From assembly GCA_023410595.1 (NCBI GenBank), contig JAEYPO010000025.1, positions 62,001-126,000 of the forward strand: a stretch of DNA of 64,000 nucleotides, written 5' to 3'. Below the pieces are notes generated by a model. That model ran no database searches and had not been told where the DNA came from. It saw nothing but the letters and a program-made list of their open reading frames with translations. Within the stretch, counting starts at the first letter, position 1. The number at the start of each line of letters is the position of its first letter. Position numbers and translations under genes: made by a program. Positions 1 through 8,708 of this stretch are shown in pieces. This stretch comes from Bacillota bacterium. Lineage in GTDB: Bacteria > Bacillota > Clostridia > Christensenellales > SZUA-584.

Positions 1-86
1 AAATACAAAACATGATTAACGCCGCGCTAGGAGAAGACGTTATGCAGTTGATAAAAGCAGGCGGACAAGGCATGACAACATTTTAA
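1..86 (+). CDS. C-terminal tail of an unidentified protein, cut by the window edge
   Basis: A reading frame is open from the window edge to a TAA at 84-86 and gives about 27 residues ending in GGQGMTTF. It lies 79 bases before a Mo-hydroxylase maturation gene, and no terminator hairpin is visible between them. The position would suit another selenium/molybdenum hydroxylase maturation gene such as a YqeB-type protein, but the tail is too short for me to recognise, so this is a guess from context. The frame could also be open by chance. Confidence 0.4.
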   Translation, partial: IQNMINAALGEDVMQLIKAGGQGMTTF

Positions 87-165
87 GCGAGACTGTTAAT
101 AGCTTAGCACATAATATTTGACCGGCGAAAGGCGCAGTTTGAAGACAGCCGGAAGGAGTAATAAA

Positions 166-1188
166 ATGAATAATATTTATGAGCTTGTTAATCAATATAT
201 AAGCAGCGGGGAAAGCGTCGTGCTTGCGTGTATAATCGACCATACGGGCTCGACGCCTCGAGAAGTTGGCTCGAAGATGATAATAAGAGAAAACAGGCGG
301 ATCGAGGGGAGCATAGGCGGCGGCATACTTGAATCGCTGGTGCAAAAGCTCGCGGCCGGCGTGTTTCAAAGCAGGCGGTCAATAATAAAGGAATTTTGCC
401 TGAAAAAAGAGGAAGTCGCCAGCATCGGTATGGCGTGCGGCGGTAACGTGGCCGTATATCTTAAGTATATAGACTCCGCCGACAAGGATACGAGGGAAAC
501 GTTCGCGGCTGCCGCAAGAATATGGCGCGAACAGAACAAGGCGTGGATGATAACGATTGTCGAGCCGGACGATTCTTTCAGCCTCGAGCTGTATTCGGAG
601 AGCCGCAACGTTCCGGGGCGGATAAGCGAGAGTGATTTCGATTATGTCAAAGCATACTTGGATCACAGGAGTCATTACATAGATACCGGCGGCAAAAAAT
701 ATATGGTGGATCCGCTTGTGTGCAGCAAGGCGTTTATATTCGGCGGCGGGCATATAGGTTATGAGATGGCCGCGCTGCTGGAGCGCCTTGACTTTCATAT
801 AACGGTAATAGACGACCGAGAAGAATTCGCCAGCGCGCAGCGCTTTCCGCAGGCTGACAGGCTCGTTGTGTGCCCGTTTGAGGGCGCGATGGAAAGACTT
901 AGTATCGACGCAGACAGTTACATAATCATAGTCACAAGAGGGCATATGCACGATCAGACAGTGCTGGAACAGGCGCTTAAGACAGACGCGGAATATATAG
1001 GCATGATAGGGAGCAGTACAAAAAGGGACGCGACGTATAAGAGCCTTTTGGAAAAAGGTTTTACGCAGGAGGATATAAGCCGTGTGCATTCGCCCATAGG
1101 CCTTAATATAGGCGCTCATACGCCCGCCGAGATAGCAGTCAGCATAGCGGCGGAGATGATACAAGCCCGCGCGGGTGGGCAGCGCTGA
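166..1188 (+). CDS. XdhC/CoxI-family molybdenum hydroxylase maturation protein
   Basis: This 340-residue protein belongs to the XdhC/CoxI family, which in characterised members binds molybdenum cofactor and helps insert its sulfurated form into xanthine dehydrogenase-type enzymes in the cytoplasm. The N-terminal domain carries the family pattern HTGSTPREVGSKM and a glycine-rich SIGGGILE stretch. A Rossmann-like C-terminal domain begins with FGGGHIG near residue 192 and ends in the family pattern IGMIGSS. The ATG at 166 is chosen because GGAAGGAG lies 7 bases before it; a longer frame from a TTG at 118 has no such site. Two molybdenum hydroxylases further right in the window are plausible clients. 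The histidine phosphatase gene starts 3 bases after the stop, so the two are probably co-transcribed. Confidence 0.9.
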   Translation: MNNIYELVNQYISSGESVVLACIIDHTGSTPREVGSKMIIRENRRIEGSIGGGILESLVQKLAAGVFQSRRSIIKEFCLKKEEVASIGMACGGNVAVYLKYIDSADKDTRETFAAAARIWREQNKAWMITIVEPDDSFSLELYSESRNVPGRISESDFDYVKAYLDHRSHYIDTGGKKYMVDPLVCSKAFIFGGGHIGYEMAALLERLDFHITVIDDREEFASAQRFPQADRLVVCPFEGAMERLSIDADSYIIIVTRGHMHDQTVLEQALKTDAEYIGMIGSSTKRDATYKSLLEKGFTQEDISRVHSPIGLNIGAHTPAEIAVSIAAEMIQARAGGQR

Positions 1189-1191
1189 CAT

Positions 1192-1788
1192 ATGGCTGAA
1201 CGCATGATACTGCTAATGCGCCATGGCAATACGCAGCTGAGCTCCGGCAAACGCCTCATTGGCCGGTGCGACGTAGAATTGAGCGGGGAGGGGCTGGTGC
1301 TTTGCCGTTGCACAGGAGCGGCACTGAGGCGATATCAGATAAGCTGTGTGTTTTCCAGCGGCCTTATACGTGCTAAGCAAACGGCGCAGATAATATGCTC
1401 ATATACGGGCGGAGAAGTAAACGTAGTCGAAGCGCTCGGCGAGATAAGCCTTGGGGAGTGGGACGGGCGTTTTGTGGACGATATAAGGAACGAATATCCC
1501 GAAGAATACGCCCTGCGCGGCCGTGACATAGTAAACTTCAGGCCTCCCGGCGGCGATAACTTTATGGATGTTAAGGCACGCGTGGCGCCTGCGTTCCATG
1601 ACTTGCTTAAAGAAGGTGGCAACATACTGATAGTAGCGCATACGTCTGTGAACCGGTCGATTCTCGCAGACATTACAGGCGTCCCTTTCGGCAGCCTAAT
1701 GAAAATACCCCAGGACTACGGAGCTTGCCATATACTTCTGCAGAGCGGCGAAGAGTTCTTTATTGACGCGATAAACCGCATCATATGA
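1192..1788 (+). CDS. Histidine phosphatase family protein
   Basis: This 198-residue protein has the histidine phosphatase (phosphoglycerate mutase-like) fold. The phosphate-accepting motif is LMRHGNTQ with Arg10 and His11, the second catalytic histidine is in IVAHTSVNR (about His150), and the acid residue lies in LGEISLGEWDG. Relatives include alpha-ribazole phosphatase and broad-specificity phosphatases, and the substrate cannot be read from sequence. It follows the XdhC-type gene by 3 bases and is closed by a terminator, so the two form a small operon. A role in molybdenum or selenium cofactor maturation is possible from context only. Confidence 0.85.
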   Translation: MAERMILLMRHGNTQLSSGKRLIGRCDVELSGEGLVLCRCTGAALRRYQISCVFSSGLIRAKQTAQIICSYTGGEVNVVEALGEISLGEWDGRFVDDIRNEYPEEYALRGRDIVNFRPPGGDNFMDVKARVAPAFHDLLKEGGNILIVAHTSVNRSILADITGVPFGSLMKIPQDYGACHILLQSGEEFFIDAINRII

Positions 1789-1837
1789 AGATACGTTTAA
1801 AAGAATTGCGTTACAGACGTTTACAGGAGCTTCATTA

Positions 1838-1866
1838 AAGCCTGAGCCTGTATCAGGCTTTTTTAA
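1838..1866 (+). terminator. Rho-independent terminator after the XdhC/phosphatase operon
   Basis: AAGCCTGA (1838-1845) pairs perfectly with TCAGGCTT (1853-1860) around a 7-base loop and runs into a stretch of T. It ends the transcript of the preceding two genes. Confidence 0.9.
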
Positions 1867-1928
1867 TTTGCGGGATAGGCGTATAATAATACTTGCTGCG
1901 TTGGTTTTTGACAGGAGGTTTTTATTGC

Positions 1929-3380
1929 ATGTCCATTGAAGAAACGGCGGAACTTAACGCCGCCGACAAAAGCGGTGAGGCTTTTAGGGGTGAAAACCCG
2001 CTGGCGACAGAAAAAATCAATAAACTGATACCGAAGTTCGCAATACCTTCCATTATAAGTTTTTTAGTCAACTCGTTATACAATATCGTAGACCAGATCT
2101 TTATTGGACAGGGCGTCGGCATGTACGGCAACGGTGCTACAAACGTAGCGTTTCCCTTTATTACCGTCAGCACTTCGATTGCGCTTTTGCTGGGTATAGG
2201 AAGCGCGTCGAACTTCAGCCTGCGGATGGGCGAGGGAAGGAAAGAAAAAGCAGGGCATATAGCATGTACCGGTATATTTTTGCTGGCTGTCTGCGGAACG
2301 GCACTGGGCGTAGCGATGACGATATTTCTAAAGCCGTTGCTGTACGCATTCGGCGCGACGGAAAACGTTATGCCGTACGCCACGACTTACACAAGCATAA
2401 TTGCGCTTGGCATCCCCATGGTCACGTTTTCCACGGGGGCGAGCCAGCTCATCCGCGCGGACGGCAGCCCGACATATTCTATGATATGTGTGCTTTCAGG
2501 CGCGATACTCAACACGATACTTGATCCGCTTTTTATATTCGTATTTGATATGGGCATAGCGGGCGCCGCGTGGGCAACCGTTATAGGGCAGGCTGTGTCA
2601 GCATCGCTTGTGATAAGTTATCTATTCAGGTTTAAGTCGGTGAAGTTTATAAAAAGCTATTTCAGGCCGAAACCGAAATTTCAAAACTTTAAGGCGATAG
2701 TATCGCTCGGATGCGCGTCGTTCTTTAACCAACTGGCTATGGCTGCGGTACAGATCACAATGAACAATACGCTCACGCATTACGGCGCGGCGTCTCAATA
2801 CGGAAGCGACATACCGTTAGCGTGCGTAGGAGTTATTTCTAAAGTCAATATACTGTTTCTCGGGTTTACCATAGGCATAGCCCAGGGGTGCCAGCCCATC
2901 AACGGGTTTAACTATGGCGCTAAAAATTACGGCAGGGTAAAAGAAACATACACCAAAGCCATAATAGCCTCAACGGGAATATCGGTTATAGCGTTTCTGG
3001 CGTTTCAGATATTCCCCAGGGAAATAGTCAGCATATTCGGGCAGGGCAGCGAAACATACTATCAGTTCGCCGAGAGATACTTTCGCATATTCATGCTGAT
3101 GACGTTTGTAAACGGCGTGCAGCCTGTCACGGCCAACTTCTTTACGTCAATAGGCAAAGCAAAAGTCGGCCTTCTGATATCGATGACGCGCCAGATACTG
3201 TTCCTGCTGCCGCTGATAATAATACTGCCCCTGATTTTCGGCATCGACGGCGTGATGTATGCGGGCCCTATTGCCGACGTGAGCGCCGCTGTTTTAGCCG
3301 TTGTGTTCATATTAAGGGAAATGAAATTGCTGACGCGCGCCGAACTCGCGCAGGAACGCAGCCTTGAAACGGCGAAATAA
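1929..3380 (+). CDS. MATE family efflux transporter
   Basis: This 483-residue integral membrane protein of the multidrug and toxic compound extrusion family would export small molecules in exchange for Na+ or H+. About 12 hydrophobic helices are visible. Family landmarks include KLIPKFAIPSIISFLVNSLYNIVDQIFIG in the first helix and the matching second half beginning near LGCASFFNQLAMA, with the TIGIAQGCQPINGFNYGA pattern afterwards. The ATG at 1929 is preferred because AGGAGG lies at 1913-1918; an upstream in-frame TTG lacks a site. A TATAAT at 1882-1887 may be its -10 box. It stands alone after a terminator, and its substrate is unknown. Confidence 0.92.
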   Translation: MSIEETAELNAADKSGEAFRGENPLATEKINKLIPKFAIPSIISFLVNSLYNIVDQIFIGQGVGMYGNGATNVAFPFITVSTSIALLLGIGSASNFSLRMGEGRKEKAGHIACTGIFLLAVCGTALGVAMTIFLKPLLYAFGATENVMPYATTYTSIIALGIPMVTFSTGASQLIRADGSPTYSMICVLSGAILNTILDPLFIFVFDMGIAGAAWATVIGQAVSASLVISYLFRFKSVKFIKSYFRPKPKFQNFKAIVSLGCASFFNQLAMAAVQITMNNTLTHYGAASQYGSDIPLACVGVISKVNILFLGFTIGIAQGCQPINGFNYGAKNYGRVKETYTKAIIASTGISVIAFLAFQIFPREIVSIFGQGSETYYQFAERYFRIFMLMTFVNGVQPVTANFFTSIGKAKVGLLISMTRQILFLLPLIIILPLIFGIDGVMYAGPIADVSAAVLAVVFILREMKLLTRAELAQERSLETAK

Positions 3381-3391
3381 TACCGAAGCTT

Positions 3392-3415
3392 CCCAAAAGT
3401 TAAAGACTTCTGGGG
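3392..3415 (+). repeat. CGTGAG-type hairpin repeat, degenerate copy
   Basis: CCCAAAAGT and ACTTCTGGG face each other around a short A-rich loop, followed by GCGGTAATA. The copy is imperfect and has lost the usual loop, but matches the family by stem layout and downstream bases. It sits between the MATE and carboxypeptidase genes. Confidence 0.45.
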
Positions 3416-3472
3416 CGGTAATATATCAACAATAAGAGTATCTGAAAATAATAGCAAAGGAACGAAACATAT

Positions 3473-4972
3473 ATGAGCGACTATGAAAACAAGCTGGCCG
3501 AATTTAAAGAGTACCTGAAAGATATAGAATACTTAAACAGCGCTATCGGCACGCTGCAATGGGACTCAAGGGTCAACATACCGAAGAAAGGAACGGCATA
3601 CAGGGGAGAGGTATTGGGATACCTGTCGAACCACCTGTATAAGCTACAGACTTCGGATGTGCTCAAGGGCTGTATCGACTATTTTTCCGGCAATGAGCGC
3701 GACGACGTAGTTAAGGGTATCGTTGAAAAGCAGAAAAAGGAATATGACCGGACGATGAAGATACCCGAGAGAAGATACAGAGAGTACGTTATCGCGGCTT
3801 CCAACGCCGAAGCAGCGTGGGAGGAAGCAAAAGCGGAGTCGGATTATTCGATGTTCAAGCCGCATTTAAAGAAGCTGATAGAATTTAAAAGGGAGTTTAT
3901 TGAATACTGGGGCTACAGCGCCAGCAGATATGACGTATTGCTCGACTATTTTGAACCGGGTATAACGACAGAGAAACTCGACAGCGTGTTCGGCGAGCTT
4001 AAGGACGCTATATTAAACCTTTTAGACAGCATAAAAGGCAGCAATATAAAAGCTGATCCGTCATTTTTCAACCGGCAGTTTCCGGCCGCCGAACAGAGGG
4101 GTTTCAGCGAATATATACTTAAGCGCATGGGCTTTGATTTTCAGGCGGGGCGGCTCGATACAAGCGTGCATCCGTTTACCGCTGAGCTTGGCAACAAGGA
4201 CGTCAGAATAACCACTAATTACAACGAACGCGAGTTCAGGACGGCGTTGTTTGCCTGTATACATGAGGGCGGACACGCTATTTATGAGCAGGACATACCC
4301 GACGAGCTAAAGGGCACGACGCTGGCAACGGGCGTTTCCATGGGCGTACACGAGTCGCAGTCGAGGTTTTACGAGAACATCATAGGTAGGAGCAGGCCGT
4401 TTTGGGCGTTCTTCTTCCCGGAAGCGAAAAAGAGGTTCCCGCAGTTCAGGGACGTTTCGCTCGACGATTTCTATAGGGGCGTCAACGACGTAAAGCCTTC
4501 CCTGATAAGGATAGAGGCGGACGAGCTCACATACAGCCTGCACATCATAATACGGTATGAAATAGAAAAGGCGATAATTGAGGACGGCGCGGACTTAGGC
4601 GAGCTGCCCGCGCTATGGAATCAAAAGTACAAGGATTACCTTGGGGTCGAGCCCGCAAACGACGCGGAGGGCATACTTCAGGATGTGCATTGGTCCGGCG
4701 GCGATTTCGGATATTTCCCAAGCTACGCGCTCGGCAACCTATACGGCGCACAGTTTCTCGGCGCGCTTAAAAAAGACGTGCTGGATCTGGATATAAGGAT
4801 TCAGCAGGGAGAACTTAATGTCATACACACATGGCTCAAAGAAAATATACACAAATACGGCTCCGTCTATAAACCGGAAGAACTTATAAAAATGGTAACA
4901 GGGGAAGAGCTCACGGCGAAATATTATATAGACTATATAAACAAAAAGTTCGGCGATATTTACGAACTTTAA
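3473..4972 (+). CDS. M32 family metallocarboxypeptidase
   Basis: This 499-residue protein matches family M32 carboxypeptidases (carboxypeptidase Taq type) in length and motifs. These cytoplasmic zinc or cobalt enzymes release amino acids from the C-terminus of peptides. The metal-binding HEGGH starts at His264 and is followed by the family signature HESQSRFYENIIGRS. Further family patterns are IRIEADELTYSLHIIIRYEIEK and DVHWSGGDFGYFPSYALGN. No signal peptide is present. AAAGGAAC lies before the ATG. It is a single gene between intergenic repeats, and a role in peptide nutrition is likely. Confidence 0.95.
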   Translation: MSDYENKLAEFKEYLKDIEYLNSAIGTLQWDSRVNIPKKGTAYRGEVLGYLSNHLYKLQTSDVLKGCIDYFSGNERDDVVKGIVEKQKKEYDRTMKIPERRYREYVIAASNAEAAWEEAKAESDYSMFKPHLKKLIEFKREFIEYWGYSASRYDVLLDYFEPGITTEKLDSVFGELKDAILNLLDSIKGSNIKADPSFFNRQFPAAEQRGFSEYILKRMGFDFQAGRLDTSVHPFTAELGNKDVRITTNYNEREFRTALFACIHEGGHAIYEQDIPDELKGTTLATGVSMGVHESQSRFYENIIGRSRPFWAFFFPEAKKRFPQFRDVSLDDFYRGVNDVKPSLIRIEADELTYSLHIIIRYEIEKAIIEDGADLGELPALWNQKYKDYLGVEPANDAEGILQDVHWSGGDFGYFPSYALGNLYGAQFLGALKKDVLDLDIRIQQGELNVIHTWLKENIHKYGSVYKPEELIKMVTGEELTAKYYIDYINKKFGDIYEL

Positions 4973-5069
4973 AGCCGCAAAAGAACCGAGTGAAAAAGGA
5001 TATAATAATGGGTGCCGGAGCCCTGGCTGTGCTTTGCGCTGCAGCCCAGGCTGTCAAAAAAGTATATTC

Positions 5070-5153
5070 TGTCATTCTGAAGGAGTGTAACGACTGAAGA
5101 ATCCCTTATGCAAAGCACGTTTCATGGGATTCCTCGACAAGCTCGGAATGACA
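5070..5153. repeat. Imperfect palindromic repeat element upstream of asparaginase
   Basis: The segment begins TGTCATTC and ends GAATGACA, with a second inner pair GAATCCC/GGGATTC, giving a long imperfect inverted repeat. Its inner 27 bases (5107-5133) recur at 6437-6463 with two changes, on the other side of the asparaginase gene. It does not encode a convincing protein. Confidence 0.7.
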
Positions 5154-5218
5154 AATTGGTGTTTATCGAGGCACTGGGCTGGCGCTTTGCGCCACAGCAG
5201 TTATTAAGGAGTGATTAT

Positions 5219-6244
5219 ATGAAAAACGTGCTTTTTTTAGCGACGGGCGGAACGATAGCCTCGCGCAGCGGAGAATACGGCATGAAACCCGCGCTTGACG
5301 CCGGAGAACTGCTGGGTTATCTCTCCGAACTAAGCGGTCACTTCAACATAACCGCTAAGGATATACTTCGTATGGACAGCTCGAACATACAGGCCGAAGA
5401 GTGGCAGATTATAGCGCGCTGTGTTATGGACAGCCTTGACGATTACGACGGCATAATCATCACGCACGGAACGGATACTATGGCATACACCGCCTCCATG
5501 CTGAGCTTCATGCTGCAGAATCTTAAAAAACCGGTAGTGATAACCGGAGCGCAGATGCCTATAGACAATATGCTGACAGACGCGCGGAACAATCTTTTTA
5601 CCGCGTTTGAGGCTGTGGACAAAGGCATACCCGGCGTCAGCATAGCGTTCCACTACAAGGTGATGAACGGCTGCCGCGCCGTGAAGGTGCGCACGATGGG
5701 CTTTGAGGCATTTGAGAGCGTAAACGCTCCATATCTCGGGGAAGTATACGCAAACGGCATGCACGTGAATACGGCCTGCCGCAAGAACTTGCCGAGCGAA
5801 GCGCCGACAGTACTCAAGGATAAGATATCCACCGACGTTTTTCTATTGAAGCTCATACCGGGCACGAACCCGGATATCTTCGATATGCTGCTTAAAATGA
5901 ATTACCGGGGCGTAGTACTCGAAGCGTTCGGCACGGGAGGCATGCATATCGCGCGCCGCAACCTGCTCCCCAAAATAAAGATGCTCATAGACAACGGCAT
6001 AGCGGTCGTGGTGTGCAGCCAATGCGTATACGAGCCAAGCGACTTTTCGATGTACGAGGTGGGCTCAAGGTTCCTTTCTTACGGTGTAATACAGAGCATG
6101 GATATGACGACGGAAGCGGTGGTCACAAAGCTGATGTGGGCGCTCGGTCAGACGGATTCGCCCGAAGAGATACGCCGTATATTCAACACCTGCTACGCCG
6201 GGGAGATAACTCTGCCCGAACAATGCAATAAAACAGGCGCTTGA
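5219..6244 (+). CDS. Asparaginase (cytoplasmic type)
   Basis: This 341-residue enzyme would hydrolyse L-asparagine to aspartate and ammonia. Both catalytic threonine motifs of the family are present: ATGGTIAS (Thr12) near the N-terminus and THGTDTM around His83-Thr87. AQMPIDNMLTDARNN and VVLEAFGTGG are further family patterns. No signal peptide is present, which suits the cytoplasmic type I enzymes. The frame runs upstream to 5108 through repeat DNA, but the ATG at 5219 has AAGGAG just before it and begins the conserved sequence. The gene is flanked on both sides by copies of the same 27-base repeat. Confidence 0.93.
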   Translation: MKNVLFLATGGTIASRSGEYGMKPALDAGELLGYLSELSGHFNITAKDILRMDSSNIQAEEWQIIARCVMDSLDDYDGIIITHGTDTMAYTASMLSFMLQNLKKPVVITGAQMPIDNMLTDARNNLFTAFEAVDKGIPGVSIAFHYKVMNGCRAVKVRTMGFEAFESVNAPYLGEVYANGMHVNTACRKNLPSEAPTVLKDKISTDVFLLKLIPGTNPDIFDMLLKMNYRGVVLEAFGTGGMHIARRNLLPKIKMLIDNGIAVVVCSQCVYEPSDFSMYEVGSRFLSYGVIQSMDMTTEAVVTKLMWALGQTDSPEEIRRIFNTCYAGEITLPEQCNKTGA

Positions 6245-6280
6245 CAGCTATGATGCCGCAGCAGGCGCTGAATTTGGGGT

Positions 6281-6308
6281 CCCAGGCAAGTCGTGAGACT
6301 TGAGGGAG
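6281..6308 (+). repeat. CGTGAG-type hairpin repeat, imperfect copy
   Basis: GGCAAGT, loop CGTGAG, then ACTTGAGGG, preceded by GGGGTCCCA. The lower stem is partly mismatched. It follows the asparaginase gene by 36 bases. Confidence 0.75.
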
Positions 6309-6436
6309 TGTGTGCGCAAAAGGCTCTAATACGCGTAGAGGCGGTCTTTGACCGCCGGATACGGTATAAGTGTGCGAGTGGAAGCATACCCTATCGGCGC
6401 TTCGCGCCACTTCCCCTAAAAGGGGAAGCGAGACTG

Positions 6437-6463
6437 TATGCGAAGCACTTTTCATGGGATTCC
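6437..6463 (+). repeat. Second copy of the 27-base asparaginase-flanking repeat
   Basis: These 27 bases match 5107-5133 with two differences and in the same orientation. Both contain GCAC-TTTCATGGGATTCC-like sequence. The pair brackets the asparaginase gene. Confidence 0.7.
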
Positions 6464-6530
6464 CGTCCCTACGGTCGCAAGCTCACCCAAAGGGGACTGA
6501 ATAACATATTGGGATTTATAGGCACTCTGA

Positions 6531-6555
6531 CTTCCCCTAAAAAGGGAAGCTTTTA
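6531..6555 (+). terminator. Terminator-like hairpin downstream of asparaginase
   Basis: CTTCCC (6531-6536) pairs with GGGAAG (6544-6549) and is followed by CTTTTAT. It may end the asparaginase transcript, although it lies nearly 300 bases after the stop. A near copy without the T run lies at 6410-6428. Confidence 0.4.
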
Positions 6556-6563
6556 TACGGGGT

Positions 6564-6591
6564 CCCCGGCAAGTCGTGAGACTTGCCGGGG
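6564..6591 (+). repeat. CGTGAG-type hairpin repeat, perfect archetype
   Basis: CCCCGGCAAGT (6564-6574) and ACTTGCCGGGG (6581-6591) form a perfect 11-bp stem closed by the loop CGTGAG. The bases before it read CGGGGT, so GGGG-T-CCCC offers a competing small hairpin. This is the cleanest copy of the family in the window. Confidence 0.95.
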
Positions 6592-6609
6592 ATATACGGG
6601 GTGGTAATT

Positions 6610-7287
6610 CTATTCCCGCTCAATCGTGCCGTCCTTGTCTACAAACCGGATAAGCGGTATTTCGGCGTTTAGGCTGCCCGTACTATCCGCGACGACCATG
6701 CCTCCTTTGGGTATGCCATATCCGATTGCGCCTGGGCCTTGCAGCCGCAGCGCCATTTTAAGCTCTTTCCAGTCCTCGTCCTCCGCGTGTGTGTCCAGCG
6801 TCGTCGGCACGAATCCAAGGCAGTCGAATAACCCGGCGGTCAAGTCGTCTTTGGGGTCTTCCCAGCGGACCCAATGAGCGCCCATCATTATGCTGCCTGC
6901 CGACAGCCCGAAGAACAGCTTCCCCCGCCTGTACAGCTCACATAGAAAATCGACGAGCCGGTGGGTATTAAGCCAGCGCATACCGTCGTCCACTTCTCCG
7001 CCCGATATGAATATCGCGTCCGCATCCTTAAGTGACTGCCGCGCGGCGGGTAGGTTTATATTGTTCTTAGCCAGCTTTACCATATATGTTTTTGCCGCCC
7101 CCGCCTCTTTCAGAAGAGACTTCATCATGCTGTAAAAAATCATGTTATCCCCGCTTGCGGTACCTATGTACGCGACGCGCGGCTTATCGCCGCATTCACC
7201 TAGGGCGCGCTTAAGCTGGGGCAGCATACTTCTCGGATTGCCGAAGCTGCCGCCCGCCAGCAGATACAGCGGCTTTGTTTCGCTCAT
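6610..7287 (-). CDS. S51-type peptidase / class I glutamine amidotransferase-like protein
   Basis: This 225-residue protein matches the peptidase E-like (S51) group of the class I glutamine amidotransferase fold. These are cytoplasmic serine peptidases, and some members cleave N-terminal aspartyl dipeptides. The nucleophile motif is FFGLSAGS with Ser132, preceded by IFISGGEVDDG, and a histidine lies in TLDTHAEDED. Its start codon overlaps the stop of the PaaK-like ligase gene as ATGA, so translation is probably coupled. A link between a ligase and a hydrolase is suggested by this pairing, but no substrate can be named. Confidence 0.8.
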   Translation of the reverse strand: MSETKPLYLLAGGSFGNPRSMLPQLKRALGECGDKPRVAYIGTASGDNMIFYSMMKSLLKEAGAAKTYMVKLAKNNINLPAARQSLKDADAIFISGGEVDDGMRWLNTHRLVDFLCELYRRGKLFFGLSAGSIMMGAHWVRWEDPKDDLTAGLFDCLGFVPTTLDTHAEDEDWKELKMALRLQGPGAIGYGIPKGGMVVADSTGSLNAEIPLIRFVDKDGTIERE

Positions 7288-8588
7288 ACGAACAGTCCTT
7301 TCTGGTCAAATTTAAAATTCGCCTGCGTACGGCGGTATTTGCCCGCGGGGCCGGGAAATATGCCCGGAACAACCTTCAGGGTATATTCACCGTCACGACC
7401 GTACAAAGACATGAGCGCTTCGCGTATACTGTTAAGCACGCTTTGCGATTTGTCCGTAAGCATCACCTGCAGCTCATACTTTGCGGGTGTGTGCTGCTCA
7501 AGGTGAAAATCGCGTATCCCGGGGATATCGGCGAGCCGTTTGTCAAGAGCCATCGTAGTGACAAGGTCTCCGGCCGTGGTGAACGTAGCGTTGGCCACCC
7601 GCCCTTCGACTGCTTCCGCTATGAGGCCTTCATGCCTGCCGCATGAGCATTCTCCGGCGGGATGCAGACGTATAAGGTCGCCCATATCGAACTTAAGTAT
7701 GCAAGTCCAAGGGTTGCCGAACGTCGACACGAGTATGCGGCCAAGCTCCGGCCCTCCGTGTCTTTGTGCAAGCGGATAGAAATCTATCCTGCAGAAATCC
7801 GTATTCTGATGGAACAGCCCGTCCTCGCATTGCATAAGCACAAAACCGGTCTCCGTGCTGCCGTAAGAGCTGATAAGCGGCGATGAAAACAACCGTTGTA
7901 TCGCGGCCAGATGAATACAGGAAGGATACTCGTACGTGAATATTATGGCGGCGGGGGAATAGAGCTCTTTTCCGTTATCCCATGCCCACCATGCGAGGCG
8001 CGCCAGCAGCGACGGGTTTGCTTCCAGCACTGCGGGCCTGTAAACGTTGAGTTCGTGCGCCATACGCTCGAGGTGCCGCGGCTGCCACGATATCACGTTT
8101 ATTTTTTCGTTAAGATACAAATGGTTGCCTAGTATGCGGTGGCTCATGGGCAGATCTTCTTCGCAATGTATACCTATGTTCAGTGAGCTCGCCAGTTTCG
8201 CGTCGTTCTGCGGATAACTAAGTACCGCCGTATGGGCGTTAAGCTTCCAGGAAGCCGCCTCGGAGGCGCTCCACCATTCCTGGTTCCAGAGATTTATCAC
8301 CTTTTCTCCCGTCGTGCCGCTTGTGAACGTATACTCTATCTCGTCCCTTTCAAGGCCTTGCTCAACGTTTTGGTAATTCGGAACAAGGCCCTGGGGAAAA
8401 TGCTCTCGCATAGCCTTCTTTGTAAGCTCCGGCAACGCCGCGTACCGCGCGTCTATATCAGCATCCGGGTCGGGGTCAAACGCCCGCCAGCTTTTATACA
8501 GCGGAGCTGTCCCCAAAGCGGTGTTGAGCGCTTCCAGCGACTTCTCATTATACTTCGACGGATAATTATACCTGTTTTGTCTGCCCAT
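7284..8588 (-). CDS. PaaK-like adenylate-forming ligase
   Basis: This 434-residue protein of the ANL superfamily resembles phenylacetate-CoA ligase (PaaK) and related adenylating enzymes, which activate a carboxylate with ATP. The phosphate-loop motif TFTSGTTG is at residues 88-94 and the SSYGSTETG motif follows mid-protein. The aspartate that holds the ribose is in FDMGDLIRLHP, and a short C-terminal domain ends the protein. A cysteine pair in ECSCGRHEG matches PaaK-like proteins. It is the first gene of a two-gene leftward operon with a clear promoter. The acid substrate is not predictable, and coenzyme A use is not certain. Confidence 0.8.
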   Translation of the reverse strand: MGRQNRYNYPSKYNEKSLEALNTALGTAPLYKSWRAFDPDPDADIDARYAALPELTKKAMREHFPQGLVPNYQNVEQGLERDEIEYTFTSGTTGEKVINLWNQEWWSASEAASWKLNAHTAVLSYPQNDAKLASSLNIGIHCEEDLPMSHRILGNHLYLNEKINVISWQPRHLERMAHELNVYRPAVLEANPSLLARLAWWAWDNGKELYSPAAIIFTYEYPSCIHLAAIQRLFSSPLISSYGSTETGFVLMQCEDGLFHQNTDFCRIDFYPLAQRHGGPELGRILVSTFGNPWTCILKFDMGDLIRLHPAGECSCGRHEGLIAEAVEGRVANATFTTAGDLVTTMALDKRLADIPGIRDFHLEQHTPAKYELQVMLTDKSQSVLNSIREALMSLYGRDGEYTLKVVPGIFPGPAGKYRRTQANFKFDQKGLFV

Positions 8589-8639
8589 TTGTTATCCCCT
8601 TAATAATATTGCATTTATGCAAATTTCCATACTTTATCT

Positions 8640-8668
8640 ATTATAAAGCAGAAGGGGATATCGTACAA
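8640..8668 (-). promoter_or_regulatory. Promoter of the ligase/peptidase operon
   Basis: Read leftward, TTGTAC is followed after exactly 17 bases by TATAAT. It lies about 50 bases before the ligase start, which has AAGGGG as its ribosome site. Confidence 0.75.
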
Positions 8669-8708
8669 GTGTTCTATATAATTTTGCTTTATGATTTTTA
8701 TAGAGTAA

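Larger units (their letters stand above)
6245..6609. other. Repeat-rich intergenic stretch without a gene
   Basis: These 365 bases lie between two convergent genes and hold only repeat material. There are two CGTGAG-type hairpins (6281 and 6564), a second copy of the asparaginase-flanking repeat (6437), a CTTCCCCT/AGGGGAAG inverted repeat at 6410-6428 and a similar terminator-like one at 6531. I see no credible coding frame. Confidence 0.7.

Noticed and set aside
6245..6609. A CRISPR array or insertion sequence in the repeat-rich gap.
   Set aside because: Repeats are few, irregular and unlike in spacing, and no transposase or cas gene is present.
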